Assembly: GCF_002847825.1 (NCBI RefSeq)
Contig: NZ_PKIZ01000009.1
Coordinates: 1 to 64,000 of the forward strand
DNA: 64,000 nucleotides
Reading direction: 5' to 3'
DNA from: Kytococcus schroeteri
Lineage (GTDB): Bacteria > Actinomycetota > Actinomycetes > Actinomycetales > Dermatophilaceae
The notes below the pieces were generated by a model. That model was not told where the DNA came from. It was given only the letters and a program-made list of their open reading frames with translations, and searched no databases. A program made the translations under genes and the position numbers. Positions 1 to 7,225 of the stretch are shown here, in pieces; positions within the stretch are counted from its first letter, which is position 1; each line of letters begins with the position of its first letter.

Positions 1-1
1 C

Positions 2-325
2 GAGGGGGTAGAAGTCCTCAGATCATGCCCGGGACCTCGACCCCTACCCCCAAGCACCCACGCTCAACTCCGAAGAGCCGTCAATGCCTTCGTGACGCCC
101 TGGGGGCGGGCGTGGACTGGGCGCGCCACCTTCGGCTATCACCGGGATGAGGTCCGCTCCCAGCTGGGTGGTCGAGCGGGTTGGTACACGGGAACTATCC
201 GTGAGCAGCACTACTGCCATGTGTTCTTCGGGGGTCCTACCCACTGGGAGCCGGACTACAACCTGGAATCTTGGCGTCGGTATGTGAGTTGGTGGCGTCA
301 AGCTCAAAACAAGTGCAACCCTTGA
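2..325 (+). CDS. C-terminal fragment of an unrecognised protein (5' end outside window)
   Basis: A reading frame is open from the first bases of the window to a TGA at 323-325. The last 77 residues are rich in Trp, Tyr, His and Arg (for example GWYTGTIREQHYCHVFFGG) and do not match any family I recognise. A GTG at 92 could serve as an internal start, but no convincing ribosome site precedes it and the frame is open upstream, so I read it as a partial gene. It lies 18 bp before the lipoprotein gene at 344 on the same strand and may share its transcript. Base composition is less GC-rich than the metabolic genes downstream, consistent with acquired DNA. Function unknown. Confidence 0.4.
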   Translation, partial: EGVEVLRSCPGPRPLPPSTHAQLRRAVNAFVTPWGRAWTGRATFGYHRDEVRSQLGGRAGWYTGTIREQHYCHVFFGGPTHWEPDYNLESWRRYVSWWRQAQNKCNP

Positions 326-343
326 TCTCAGGAGGCGGTTCTC

Positions 344-790
344 GTGCAGCTGAGAAGATGGACTCTTCTCTCCGTGGTGACATGTCTGCCCATGCCTGTG
401 GCGGGTTGTGCTGGCGTGGGTTCTCCGGACCCGCGTGAGGGGGACAGTGTGGCCACGGCCGCGGCGTTCTTCCACCGAGTGGAGCGCGGCGACGGTGACG
501 CCACTCGAGGCCTGGTGGTCGGCAGTGCTCCCGAGCAAACCGACGACGACGCGGCGGTCCGCTTCTATGCGGACCACTTCTCCTTCCCCGATGGTGACTG
601 CGACTTGGCCGACGACTGGAAGAGCAGCCAGCACAGGTCTTCTGAGATGACGATCCCCGCGGGCGTGGTGGGGGCCGAGCCAGGCGATGCTGTTGATTCC
701 GTGACACTTCGCCTTGAGTGCGATGGGCGGGCGGCTACCGTCGACATCGCTGTGGTGCCGGATCGAGCCATGGTGCTCGTGAACGGTTGA
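344..790 (+). CDS. Small putative lipoprotein
   Basis: The 148-residue product starts at GTG 344, chosen because an AGGAGG ribosome site lies at 330-335. The N-terminus has basic residues, a hydrophobic stretch and the lipobox VAGC (Cys about residue 22), so it should be lipidated and anchored outside the membrane. The mature part is acidic and shows no catalytic motif; the pattern of short strands resembles small actinobacterial lipoproteins of unknown role. It converges on kynU with a hairpin between them. GC content is lower than in kynU. Function cannot be assigned. Confidence 0.75.
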   Translation: MQLRRWTLLSVVTCLPMPVAGCAGVGSPDPREGDSVATAAAFFHRVERGDGDATRGLVVGSAPEQTDDDAAVRFYADHFSFPDGDCDLADDWKSSQHRSSEMTIPAGVVGAEPGDAVDSVTLRLECDGRAATVDIAVVPDRAMVLVNG

Positions 791-795
791 CCCCA

Positions 796-830
796 GCGGG
801 GGTGGGGCGCCCGATGGCGCCCACCCCCGC
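796..830. terminator. GC-rich hairpin between convergent genes
   Basis: GCGGGGGTGGGGCGCC pairs with GGCGCCCACCCCCGC (one bulged base) across a CGAT loop, just after the lipoprotein stop and just before the kynU stop. Position and stem strength fit a bidirectional terminator without a clear U-tract. Confidence 0.65.
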
Positions 831-836
831 GCCCGC

Positions 837-2111
837 TCAGCCGCGCCCGGCGAGCAGCCCGTCGAGGACCAGGAGCCCCTCGGCCACTTCGGCGAACGAC
901 GTGCTCAGCGGCGACATGCCGATGCGGATGCCGTCCGGGTTGCGGAAGTCTGGTACCACCCCGGCCTCCCACAGGCGCGCGGTGAGCTCCCGCGAGTCCG
1001 GGTGCCCCAGCGTGATGTGGCCGCCGCGCCGCGCCGGGTCGGCAGGGGAGTCCACGCGCACCCCGTGGCGGGCCAGCAGTCCTTCGGCCACCTCCACCAC
1101 GAAGGCGGTGAGGTCCGCGGCCTTGGCCGTCACCGCGGGCATCCCGGCCTCGGCCAGCAGCTCCACCATCTCGCCCAGCGGCACCATGCCCAGCACCGGC
1201 GGCGTGCCGGAGATGAAGCGCCGCATGCCGGGCGAGGGCTCGTAGCCGGGGCCCATCCTGAACGGCTCGGCGTGCCCCATCCACCCCTGGATCGGCTGGC
1301 GCATGGACGCCTGGTGCCTGGCCGCCACGTACCCGAAGGCCGGGGCGCCGGGCCCACCGTTGAGGTACTTGTAGGTGCAGCCCACGGCCAGGTCCACCTC
1401 GTGGGCGTCCAGGTCCACCGGGATCACCCCGGCCGAGTGGCACAGGTCCCACAGCACCAGCGCGCCGGCCTCGTGCACCGCGCGGGTGATGCCGGGCAGG
1501 TCCGCGATCCACGCCGACTTGTAGGCCACGTGGCTCAGCAGCACCACCGCGGTGGCCGGCCCGACGGCCTCGCGCACCTCGTCGACGGTCACGCCGGTGG
1601 CGGGGTCGGGCTCGATCCACACCAGCTCGGCATCGCACTCGGCGGCGATCCCCTCGGCGATGTACCGGTCGGTGGGAAAGTTCTCGGTGTCCACGACGAT
1701 CTGGCGACGTGCCGGATCGGCCGTCCGGGCGGCCTCCAGGCCGGCCCGCAGGAACTTGTAGATCATCACGGTGGTGGAGTCGGCCACCACCACCTGTCCG
1801 GGCGCGGCTCCCAGGGCCACCTCGCCCACGCGGTCGCCCAGGCGCAGCGGGAGGTCCATCCACTGCTCGTCCCAGGAGCGGATGAGCCGGGTGCCCCAGG
1901 CCTCGCGCACGATGCGGTCCAGCGCTTCGCCGGCGGCCTTCAGCGGCCGTCCCAGGGAGTTGCCGTCCAGGTAGGCCAGCACCTCTCCGGCCTCGGCGCC
2001 GCGTCCCTCGCCCATCGGCACGAAGCGCTCGCGGTAGCCGGCCAGCGGGTCGGCGGCGTCCAGCTCCGCGGCGCGGGCGCGCACGGCATCGGGGGTGGTC
2101 AGGGTGCTCAT
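837..2111 (-). CDS. kynU: Kynureninase
   Basis: This 424-residue PLP enzyme cleaves L-kynurenine (and 3-hydroxykynurenine) to anthranilate (or 3-hydroxyanthranilate) plus alanine in tryptophan breakdown. Family marks are LDGNSLGRP near residues 48-56, WDLCHSAG with the PLP-contacting Asp at about 222, and the PLP lysine in CTYKYLNGGPG at about 248. The length is normal. The start is ATG 2111, with GAGGAGG at 2117-2123 overlapping the stop codon of the upstream vapC, so translation is probably coupled to the toxin gene. kynA lies further upstream on the same strand (4364-5203); a separate kynB formamidase is not visible in this window. Confidence 0.96.
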   Translation of the reverse strand: MSTLTTPDAVRARAAELDAADPLAGYRERFVPMGEGRGAEAGEVLAYLDGNSLGRPLKAAGEALDRIVREAWGTRLIRSWDEQWMDLPLRLGDRVGEVALGAAPGQVVVADSTTVMIYKFLRAGLEAARTADPARRQIVVDTENFPTDRYIAEGIAAECDAELVWIEPDPATGVTVDEVREAVGPATAVVLLSHVAYKSAWIADLPGITRAVHEAGALVLWDLCHSAGVIPVDLDAHEVDLAVGCTYKYLNGGPGAPAFGYVAARHQASMRQPIQGWMGHAEPFRMGPGYEPSPGMRRFISGTPPVLGMVPLGEMVELLAEAGMPAVTAKAADLTAFVVEVAEGLLARHGVRVDSPADPARRGGHITLGHPDSRELTARLWEAGVVPDFRNPDGIRIGMSPLSTSFAEVAEGLLVLDGLLAGRG

Positions 2112-2121
2112 CGGGGCCTCC

Positions 2122-2538
2122 TCAGGCGGTGGGCAGGTCGTCGGGGGCGCGGCGGGTCAGGCCGGGCACGCGGTCGAAGTCACGGTCGGCCGAGACGATC
2201 TCGGTGAACCCGGCGGCCAGCGCGGTGGCCGCGTGCACCGCATCGCGCCCGCCGATGGTGCCGGTCGCCACCAGGGTGGCCGTGCGGCGCAGGATCTCTT
2301 GGTCGAACGGGTGCCAGACGACCAGCTCCTCCAGCGCCTCGAACTCGCGGGCGGCCTGGGTGGCCCCCACACGACGCGTGCGGTGGAACAGGTACTCCTG
2401 GCCCACCTCGACGCTCGCCTCCAGCCGTACGTGCTGGTCCTCACCGGCCAGGAGCCACTGCTGGCACACGTTCTTGAGGGGGTGCTCAGCGCCCACCGCC
2501 AGCAGCAGCGTGGAGGCGTCGAGGAGGTGGCGGTTCAC
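2122..2538 (-). CDS. vapC: PIN-domain toxin, VapC family
   Basis: The 138-residue protein begins with the PIN-domain hallmark LLDASTLL (first catalytic Asp near residue 7) and carries later acidic positions, in GRDAVHAA and the ADRDFDRVPG end motif, that complete the Mg-binding pocket of VapC ribonucleases. GTG 2538 is the start because it overlaps the antitoxin stop in a GTGA junction (2535-2538). VapC toxins cleave tRNA or rRNA when their antitoxin is degraded. The gene ends 10 bp before kynU and shares its ribosome site region, an unusual arrangement for a toxin. The target RNA is unknown. Confidence 0.88.
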   Translation of the reverse strand: MNRHLLDASTLLLAVGAEHPLKNVCQQWLLAGEDQHVRLEASVEVGQEYLFHRTRRVGATQAAREFEALEELVVWHPFDQEILRRTATLVATGTIGGRDAVHAATALAAGFTEIVSADRDFDRVPGLTRRAPDDLPTA

Positions 2539-2816
2539 CAGCGGGACGCCTTCTCGAGGAGCTCGGCGTCCATCGCCTCGTGGCGCAGGTCCACGCGCTC
2601 GGGCTCGTCGGTGACGGGTTCGGCCTCGGATGCGAGCTGAAGCAGGCGCCGGCCGGCCTGCGCGCGGCGGGCTGCGGCGTCGTCCTCGAAGGACGCGTCG
2701 ATGGCGTCGCGCACCACGGCCGCCACCGACACCCCGCGCTCCCGGGCGCGCTGCCGGAGCCGCTCGAGCCGGTCGGCATCGAGCAGCAGCTGCATCCGGT
2801 GCTCCATCACGCTCAT
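2535..2816 (-). CDS. vapB: Ribbon-helix-helix antitoxin, VapB/CopG-like
   Basis: The 93-residue product has a short N-terminal strand (MQLLLDADRLERLRQRA) followed by two predicted helices, the layout of an RHH DNA-binding antitoxin. A charged C-terminal tail should wrap the VapC active site. It overlaps vapC by 4 nt. The start ATG 2816 has no ribosome site but sits exactly 6 bp after TAGGTT, so the transcript is probably leaderless. The pair should repress its own promoter through the CACATGTG-centred dyad just upstream. An internal ATG three codons downstream is an alternative start. Confidence 0.85.
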   Translation of the reverse strand: MSVMEHRMQLLLDADRLERLRQRARERGVSVAAVVRDAIDASFEDDAAARRAQAGRRLLQLASEAEPVTDEPERVDLRHEAMDAELLEKASRW

Positions 2817-2822
2817 GCACCA

Positions 2823-2843
2823 AACCTACACATGTGCATGTGC
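2823..2843 (-). promoter_or_regulatory. vapBC promoter with putative autoregulatory operator
   Basis: On the minus strand TAGGTT (2823-2828) lies 6 bp before the vapB ATG. The palindrome CACATGTG (2829-2836) abuts this -10 element, and an overlapping GCATGTGC lies at 2836-2843. A dyad touching the -10 is where RHH antitoxins usually bind. Confidence 0.5.
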
Positions 2844-2867
2844 GTGTCTGCTCCGGCTGGCGAGCGG

Positions 2868-2889
2868 GCCGTGGACGATCGTCCACGGC
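2868..2889. repeat. 22-bp perfect palindrome
   Basis: The sequence is self-complementary over 22 bp, centred on GACGATCGTC, with no loop. It lies between the end of the lipoprotein gene (2907) and the vapB promoter. It may be a terminator cruciform or a dimeric-protein operator; the sequence alone does not decide. Confidence 0.5.
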
Positions 2890-2906
2890 ATGGAGCGCGA
2901 GGGTTC

Positions 2907-3536
2907 TCAGCCCGAGGAGCGACTCGCACCGGTGGCGGGCGTGAGGTCTCCGTGCACCCACAGGAAGCGGCTGACCTCGGCCTGGTCCAATCCGCACTTC
3001 TGCGCGTACCCGTCGGCATCGTCGAGGAGCCCCATGCGGGCGACAGGAGTTCTCGTGCTGGAGGGGGTGGCCCCGTCCGCCGGCGCCTCGCCGGTGGGCG
3101 CCTCGTCGTCGATCTCCACGCCGGAACTGTGGAAGGGCACGCCGATCTCGATCGAGCTCCCGTCCGGCATCGAGACGCGGTCGTCCTCCACCGTGGAGCC
3201 CGCCAGGAGCGAGACCGGATACCGCGTGCCGGTGTCCGGGTCGATACCGGTGAGGCACCCGTCGCGGAGGTCGAACAGGCCAGACATGCGCAGGTCGTTT
3301 CCCTCTGCGGGCATCTCATGGAAGAGGATGCCGCCCTCAGCTGTCGAGCTCGGCAGGAACGCGTCCGGCGTGCCGGGGGTGGGTGCCGAGTGCGCCGGCG
3401 GGGTGCTCGGAGGGGCGTCCGTGGACGGTGGTCTGGTGGTGTCAGAGCCGTCCGACGTGCCTGTGCACGCGGTGAGGGTGGTGGCCGCAAGGGCGGCCGC
3501 CACGATCGCTCGGCTGATCGCGCATGTCGTCGACAT
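2907..3536 (-). CDS. Putative lipoprotein, function unknown
   Basis: The 209-residue product starts at ATG 3536, just 2 bp after the stop of the protease-like gene at 3539. This start gives a proper signal sequence ending in the lipobox LTAC (Cys about residue 24). A Pro/Thr/Ser linker follows, then a mostly beta-type acidic domain with GSSIEIGVPFHSSG and a C-terminal segment with one Cys (AQKCGLDQAEVSRFLW). No enzyme motif is visible. Its tight spacing to the protease-like gene suggests one transcript. Codon use is less GC-biased than kynU or kynA, so the pair looks like an insert in the kyn locus. Confidence 0.72.
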   Translation of the reverse strand: MSTTCAISRAIVAAALAATTLTACTGTSDGSDTTRPPSTDAPPSTPPAHSAPTPGTPDAFLPSSTAEGGILFHEMPAEGNDLRMSGLFDLRDGCLTGIDPDTGTRYPVSLLAGSTVEDDRVSMPDGSSIEIGVPFHSSGVEIDDEAPTGEAPADGATPSSTRTPVARMGLLDDADGYAQKCGLDQAEVSRFLWVHGDLTPATGASRSSG

Positions 3537-3538
3537 GG

Positions 3539-4261
3539 TCACAGGGCGAGAAATGCGCCGTAGCCGGGGAGGATCCCGGCAGGGGAGAAGGTGGACCTGC
3601 TCATGCCGGTGCAGTGGTCGGCAGTCACGATGCCCTGGCGGGAGCCGAACACGTTCTTGATCGCCCACCCCGCGGTGCAGTTCCCATCGTTGAGGGCTCC
3701 CCCTCCTTTGAAGGAGTGCTCCGGTTGCGTGGTGACGGTCGGGTCTTCGATGACCCGGATCGAAAGACCCTCCGCCTGCAGGGAAGTGGTCGCGGACAGT
3801 GCCCCGTGGAGGGCGTTGTCCGCATGGGGCACATAGACGTCGATGATCCCGGATTCGGGGTGGGACTCGGTGTACTCGGAGCCGGTTGCCGACATGGCAG
3901 CGAGTTGGTGTTGGGTCATCTGGTCTTGTGTCATGGTGCCGCTGTAGCGGATGGACACGGTCATGCCCGGCGTGCTGGTGAGGAGCGAGGTGTCGCGTGA
4001 GCGGCCCCCAGCGGTCAGGATGACCTCGGCCGAGGAAGGCGATGTGATCTCGGCGGTGGAATAGACGTCACCGTTCTCCTGCAACCACTCGGCGAGCCGG
4101 GCATTGAACTCGTGTTCGGGGCTCTCTGGTGCGGTGGTTGCGGCTACGAGTGCCGTTTCTTCGGGGGGCGTGGAGGTGGGCCCCGGATCGTCCTCTGTAG
4201 TGATAAGCAGCGCCGACAACAGACTGACTGTGGCAGTAGCGATCGAGGTGCGCTTGATCAT
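3539..4261 (-). CDS. Truncated secreted trypsin-like (streptogrisin-type) protease
   Basis: The 240-residue product starts at ATG 4261 behind GGGGGGA and has an N-terminal hydrophobic export segment. Residues from about 50 to 180 resemble the propeptide of alpha-lytic/streptogrisin proteases. The mature start is GGALNDGNCTAGW, followed by the His motif TADHC. The chain then stops about 25 residues later, so the catalytic Asp and the GDSGG serine region are absent, and the next gene begins 2 bp downstream. It therefore cannot be an active S1 protease. It is either a decaying gene or a secreted propeptide-like inhibitor or chaperone; I favour decay by deletion. Base use is atypically AT-rich for the window. 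Confidence 0.7.
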   Translation of the reverse strand: MIKRTSIATATVSLLSALLITTEDDPGPTSTPPEETALVAATTAPESPEHEFNARLAEWLQENGDVYSTAEITSPSSAEVILTAGGRSRDTSLLTSTPGMTVSIRYSGTMTQDQMTQHQLAAMSATGSEYTESHPESGIIDVYVPHADNALHGALSATTSLQAEGLSIRVIEDPTVTTQPEHSFKGGGALNDGNCTAGWAIKNVFGSRQGIVTADHCTGMSRSTFSPAGILPGYGAFLAL

Positions 4262-4363
4262 GGTCCCCCCTGAATGTGGTGGTCGTACGGCCAAGGTAGA
4301 GGCTGCCGTGCCTCGCGATCTTCCCCCGGGGGGGACGTGCTCTGCACTGAAACGCGGTAGGGC

Positions 4364-5203
4364 TCAGACCTCGGTTCGGACGCTGAACAGCTCGGGGAAG
4401 AAGGTGAGGTCCAGTGCCCGCTGCAGGAAGCCCACGCCGGAGGACCCGCCGGTCCCGGTCTTCATGCCGATCACGCGCTGCACCGTCTTGAGGTGCCGGA
4501 AGCGCCAGAGCTGGAAGTTGTCCTCCAGGTCCACCAGCTCCTCGCACGCCTCGTAGACGTCCCAGTGCGCGTCGGCGTTCTCATAGATCTCGGTGAAGAC
4601 CTTGGTCAGCTCCGGGTCCTCCCTGTGGGCCACCGTCACGTCCCGCTCCAGCACCCGCTGCGGCACGGCGTACCCGCGCCGGGCCAGGCAGCGGAGGAAC
4701 TCGTCGTACAGGCTGGGGGTCGCGAGCAGCTCAGTGAGCAGGGCGTGGGCCTCGGGGTTGGCCTCGTGCACCGGCAGCATGGCGGCGTTCTTGTTGCCCA
4801 GGGCGAACTCCACGGCGCGGTACTGGAACGACTGGAAGCCGCTGGCGTGGCCCAGGAAGTCGCGGAACTCCATGTACTCGCTGGGGGTGAGGGTGGCCAG
4901 CACGCTCCACTGCTCGGTGAGCGTCTTCTGGATGTGCTTCACGCGCGCGATGCGCTTGAGCGACATGCGCATCTCGTCGGCGGCCAGCAGCTCCATGGCC
5001 GAGCGGATCTCGTGCAGGACGAGCTTCAGCCACAGCTCGGAGGTCTGGTGCTGGATGATGAAGAGCATCTCGTCGTGGTGCTCGGGCCGACTCACGGGGT
5101 GCTGGGCGGAGAGCAGCCGGTCCAGGTCCAGGTAGCTGCCGTAGCTCATCTCGGCACGGAAGTCGGTGTGGATGCCGGACTCCACGTCGCGCGTGTTCTC
5201 CAC
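4364..5203 (-). CDS. kynA: Tryptophan 2,3-dioxygenase
   Basis: This 279-residue heme enzyme oxidises L-tryptophan to N-formylkynurenine, the first step of the kynurenine pathway. The substrate-site motif QHQTSELW is at 51-58, GFQSFQYR at about 122-129, and the heme His at about 237 in [20 protein letters not shown]. Length is normal for the bacterial family. GTG 5203 is chosen because GGAGGA precedes it by a normal spacing. The product is the substrate chain for kynU at 837-2111, but two unrelated genes and a toxin-antitoxin pair separate the two. No formamidase gene is seen nearby. Confidence 0.96.
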   Translation of the reverse strand: MENTRDVESGIHTDFRAEMSYGSYLDLDRLLSAQHPVSRPEHHDEMLFIIQHQTSELWLKLVLHEIRSAMELLAADEMRMSLKRIARVKHIQKTLTEQWSVLATLTPSEYMEFRDFLGHASGFQSFQYRAVEFALGNKNAAMLPVHEANPEAHALLTELLATPSLYDEFLRCLARRGYAVPQRVLERDVTVAHREDPELTKVFTEIYENADAHWDVYEACEELVDLEDNFQLWRFRHLKTVQRVIGMKTGTGGSSGVGFLQRALDLTFFPELFSVRTEV

Positions 5204-5309
5204 GGGTCCTCCAGGTGGGTGGCGGCACCAGGGGGCCCGATGCCGTGTGGGCGCGGTCACCTTAACGGGGCGCCCCGCGGGTCCCAGCCCGGCGTGACAC
5301 CCTGCGCCG

Positions 5310-6020
5310 GTGATGCACGAGCTGTGGGCCCGCGTGACCGCCACCCAGCCGCCGCTGCACCCCGTGGCCGCGCTGGCGCTGGTGGGGCTGGCGTTCGCCA
5401 TCACGTGGAGCCCGACCGGCCACCACCTGGCGCGGCACCTGGTGACGGTGGTGCACGAGGCCGCGCACGCCGTGGTGGCGCTGCTGGTGGGGCGCCGGCT
5501 GTCGGGCATCACCCTGCATCGCGACACCTCGGGGGTGACCGTCTCGCGCGGGCGGCCGCGCGGGCCCGGCATGGTGGCCACGCTGGCGGCCGGATACCCG
5601 GCACCGGCGTTGCTGGGGCTGGCGGGGGCGGCCGTGCTGGGTGCGGGCCACGCGGCGGCCTGGCTGTGGGTGCTGGTGGGCCTGTGCGTGGCGATGCTGC
5701 CCCTCGTCCGCAACGGGTACGGCGCCCTGGTGGTCGTCGGACTCGGCGGCGTGGTGGGGGCGCTCTCCTGGTGGGCGCCGGGGTGGCTCGTCACCGCTGC
5801 GGCGCACGTGACCGTGTGGGGGCTGCTGCTGGCCGCGCCGCGGGCTGTGCTCTCGCTGCAGGAGGGGCGCGCGCGGGCCCGGCGGCGCGGCCGGCGCGGC
5901 ACCGACGACGCCGACCAGCTGGCCGACCTCACCGGCGTCCCCGGCGGGGTGTGGGTGGCGCTGTTCGGGATGGTGTGCCTGACCTGTCTCGGCCTCGCCC
6001 TGTGGTGGACCCTCCCCTGA
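5310..6020 (+). CDS. M50B-type integral membrane metallopeptidase
   Basis: The 236-residue protein has five or six hydrophobic segments and a zinc-binding HEAAH motif at about residues 50-54 inside [17 protein letters not shown], the layout of the actinobacterial M50B-like family. These are related to site-2 proteases and thought to cut substrates within the membrane; the substrate is unknown. A loop rich in Arg ([10 protein letters not shown]) near residue 195 should be cytosolic. It is divergent from kynA and converges on the pirin fragment. ATG 5310 is followed by a second in-frame ATG, which is an equally possible start. Confidence 0.8.
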   Translation: MMHELWARVTATQPPLHPVAALALVGLAFAITWSPTGHHLARHLVTVVHEAAHAVVALLVGRRLSGITLHRDTSGVTVSRGRPRGPGMVATLAAGYPAPALLGLAGAAVLGAGHAAAWLWVLVGLCVAMLPLVRNGYGALVVVGLGGVVGALSWWAPGWLVTAAAHVTVWGLLLAAPRAVLSLQEGRARARRRGRRGTDDADQLADLTGVPGGVWVALFGMVCLTCLGLALWWTLP

Positions 6021-6064
6021 GACCCGCCCCGGCCTCGGCCGGCCCGCCCCAGATGCCCGTCTCC

Positions 6065-6102
6065 GGTCCAGAGGTACGCCCCGTGGGGCGGATTTCCGGA
6101 CC
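6065..6102. terminator. Hairpin between convergent genes
   Basis: CGCCCC-GT-GGGGCG (6077-6090) forms the tip, and GGTCC (6065-6069) can pair with GGACC (6098-6102) outside it. It lies between the M50 gene and the pirin fragment, which converge. Confidence 0.55.
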
Positions 6103-6140
6103 ACAGGCGGTGATCTGTACCGGGACCTCCTCCCCTGAGG

Positions 6141-6536
6141 TCACCCGGCCAGGCGGTCGCCCAGCTCGGTGCGCACGTACAGCACCTGCCGCCCTGCCCG
6201 CTGCCGCACCAGCAGCCCCGGGCGCACCCGCGCCTGCCCGCCGGTGGAGTCGAGGTGGTCGATCTCGCCGGTGAACAGCCAGGACACGGTGGCCAGCCCG
6301 GTGTGCGGGTGGCGCGTGACGTCCATGCCGCCGGTCTCGCGCACGTCGTCCGGCCCGTAGTGGTCCAGGAAGCACCACGCCCCGATGAGGGAGCGCTCGC
6401 GGGCGGGCAGGGTGCGCCGCACGGTCATGGCGCGCGGCCCGCCCAGGGGCACCTCGCGCGGGGCCAGGACGACCGGGCAGTCGGCGTCGTCGGGGCCGCA
6501 GGTGGTCTCGCTGGGGTGCGGGTCGGGGTTGCTCAC
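6141..6536 (-). CDS. Pirin-like protein, truncated
   Basis: The 131-residue product matches the first cupin half of pirin: the N-terminal [24 protein letters not shown] region and the metal-site segment [24 protein letters not shown]. Real pirins are about 230-300 residues and continue after RPG with an MTAGRG-type segment plus a second cupin domain. Here the match breaks after ARVRPG and ends within 25 residues, and the 120 bp beyond holds only a hairpin, so the rest has been lost. GTG 6536 is the likely start, though ribosome binding is weak. It is divergent from the phosphatase gene. Probably a remnant without pirin function. Confidence 0.7.
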   Translation of the reverse strand: MSNPDPHPSETTCGPDDADCPVVLAPREVPLGGPRAMTVRRTLPARERSLIGAWCFLDHYGPDDVRETGGMDVTRHPHTGLATVSWLFTGEIDHLDSTGGQARVRPGLLVRQRAGRQVLYVRTELGDRLAG

Positions 6537-6573
6537 GCGCTCAGCCTGCCACCGTCCGTGCGAGGGTGGGGCC

Positions 6574-7086
6574 ATGCGCATCGAGGTCGTCTGCCTGGGC
6601 AACATCTGCCGCTCGCCCGCTGCCGAGGCCGTGCTCGTGCACGAGCTGCGTGCGGCCGGCATCGAGGACGTGGAGGTGACCTCCGCGGGAACCGGTGGCT
6701 GGCACGTGGGGGAGGAGCCGTACCACCTGAGCCGGGCCGAGGGGGAGCGCCGCGGCTACGTCTTCGACACGGTGGCCCGCCAGCTGGGTGCGCGGGAGGT
6801 GGCCGAGGCCGACCTGGTGCTGGTGATGGACGAGTCCAACCTGCGCGACGTCCGCGCCCTGTCGCCCGATGCCGAGGCGGCGCGGCGAGTGGTGATGCTC
6901 GGGGCGTTCGCGCCGGGGGCCGAGCGGGACGGCGCGCAGGCCGTGCCGGACCCGTACGGCCAGGACGCCCCGGCTTTCACGGCCATGTACGACCAGGTGG
7001 AGCCGGCCGTGCGGGGCGTGGTGCGCGCCATCGAGGACGGGCGCGTGGACGAGGTGCTCGACCGGGAGGCAGCACGGATGCCGTGA
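6574..7086 (+). CDS. Low-molecular-weight protein-tyrosine phosphatase
   Basis: The 170-residue product opens with the phosphatase loop CLGNICRSP (nucleophile Cys7, Arg13; CX5RS) and has the general-acid loop DPYGQD at about 130, the two diagnostic LMW-PTP parts. It should dephosphorylate phosphotyrosine proteins in the cytosol or, in pathogens, after export; no signal peptide is present. The length is normal. ATG 6574 places the P-loop at the usual distance from the N-terminus. It is followed by a long hairpin repeat. It could act on arginine phosphates like the McsB-linked LMW-PTPs, but no kinase partner is nearby. Confidence 0.93.
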   Translation: MRIEVVCLGNICRSPAAEAVLVHELRAAGIEDVEVTSAGTGGWHVGEEPYHLSRAEGERRGYVFDTVARQLGAREVAEADLVLVMDESNLRDVRALSPDAEAARRVVMLGAFAPGAERDGAQAVPDPYGQDAPAFTAMYDQVEPAVRGVVRAIEDGRVDEVLDREAARMP

Positions 7087-7134
7087 CGCGGCGGGAGCGA
7101 GGTGACGCCGCCGCCGGGTGACGGCGCCCAAGAA

Positions 7135-7206
7135 GGGGTGGGTCCGGTTGGTCGGGGTCGACGCCGCCCACGGCGTACGTCACCCCGGGTGAACCGGACC
7201 CACCCC
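7135..7206. repeat. Long nested hairpin, relative of the element at 40678-40736
   Basis: Outer arms GGGGTGGGTCCGGTT (7135-7149) and AACCGGACCCACCCC (7192-7206) pair perfectly over 15 bp. The 42-nt interior folds again, ACGCCG pairing with CGGCGT and CGGGGT with ACCCCG. It lies between the convergent phosphatase and AztD-like genes, where it could terminate both. The inner part recurs near 40.7 kb with the same order of blocks. Confidence 0.65.
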
Positions 7207-7225
7207 CGATGTGGTGGAGCGGGCC

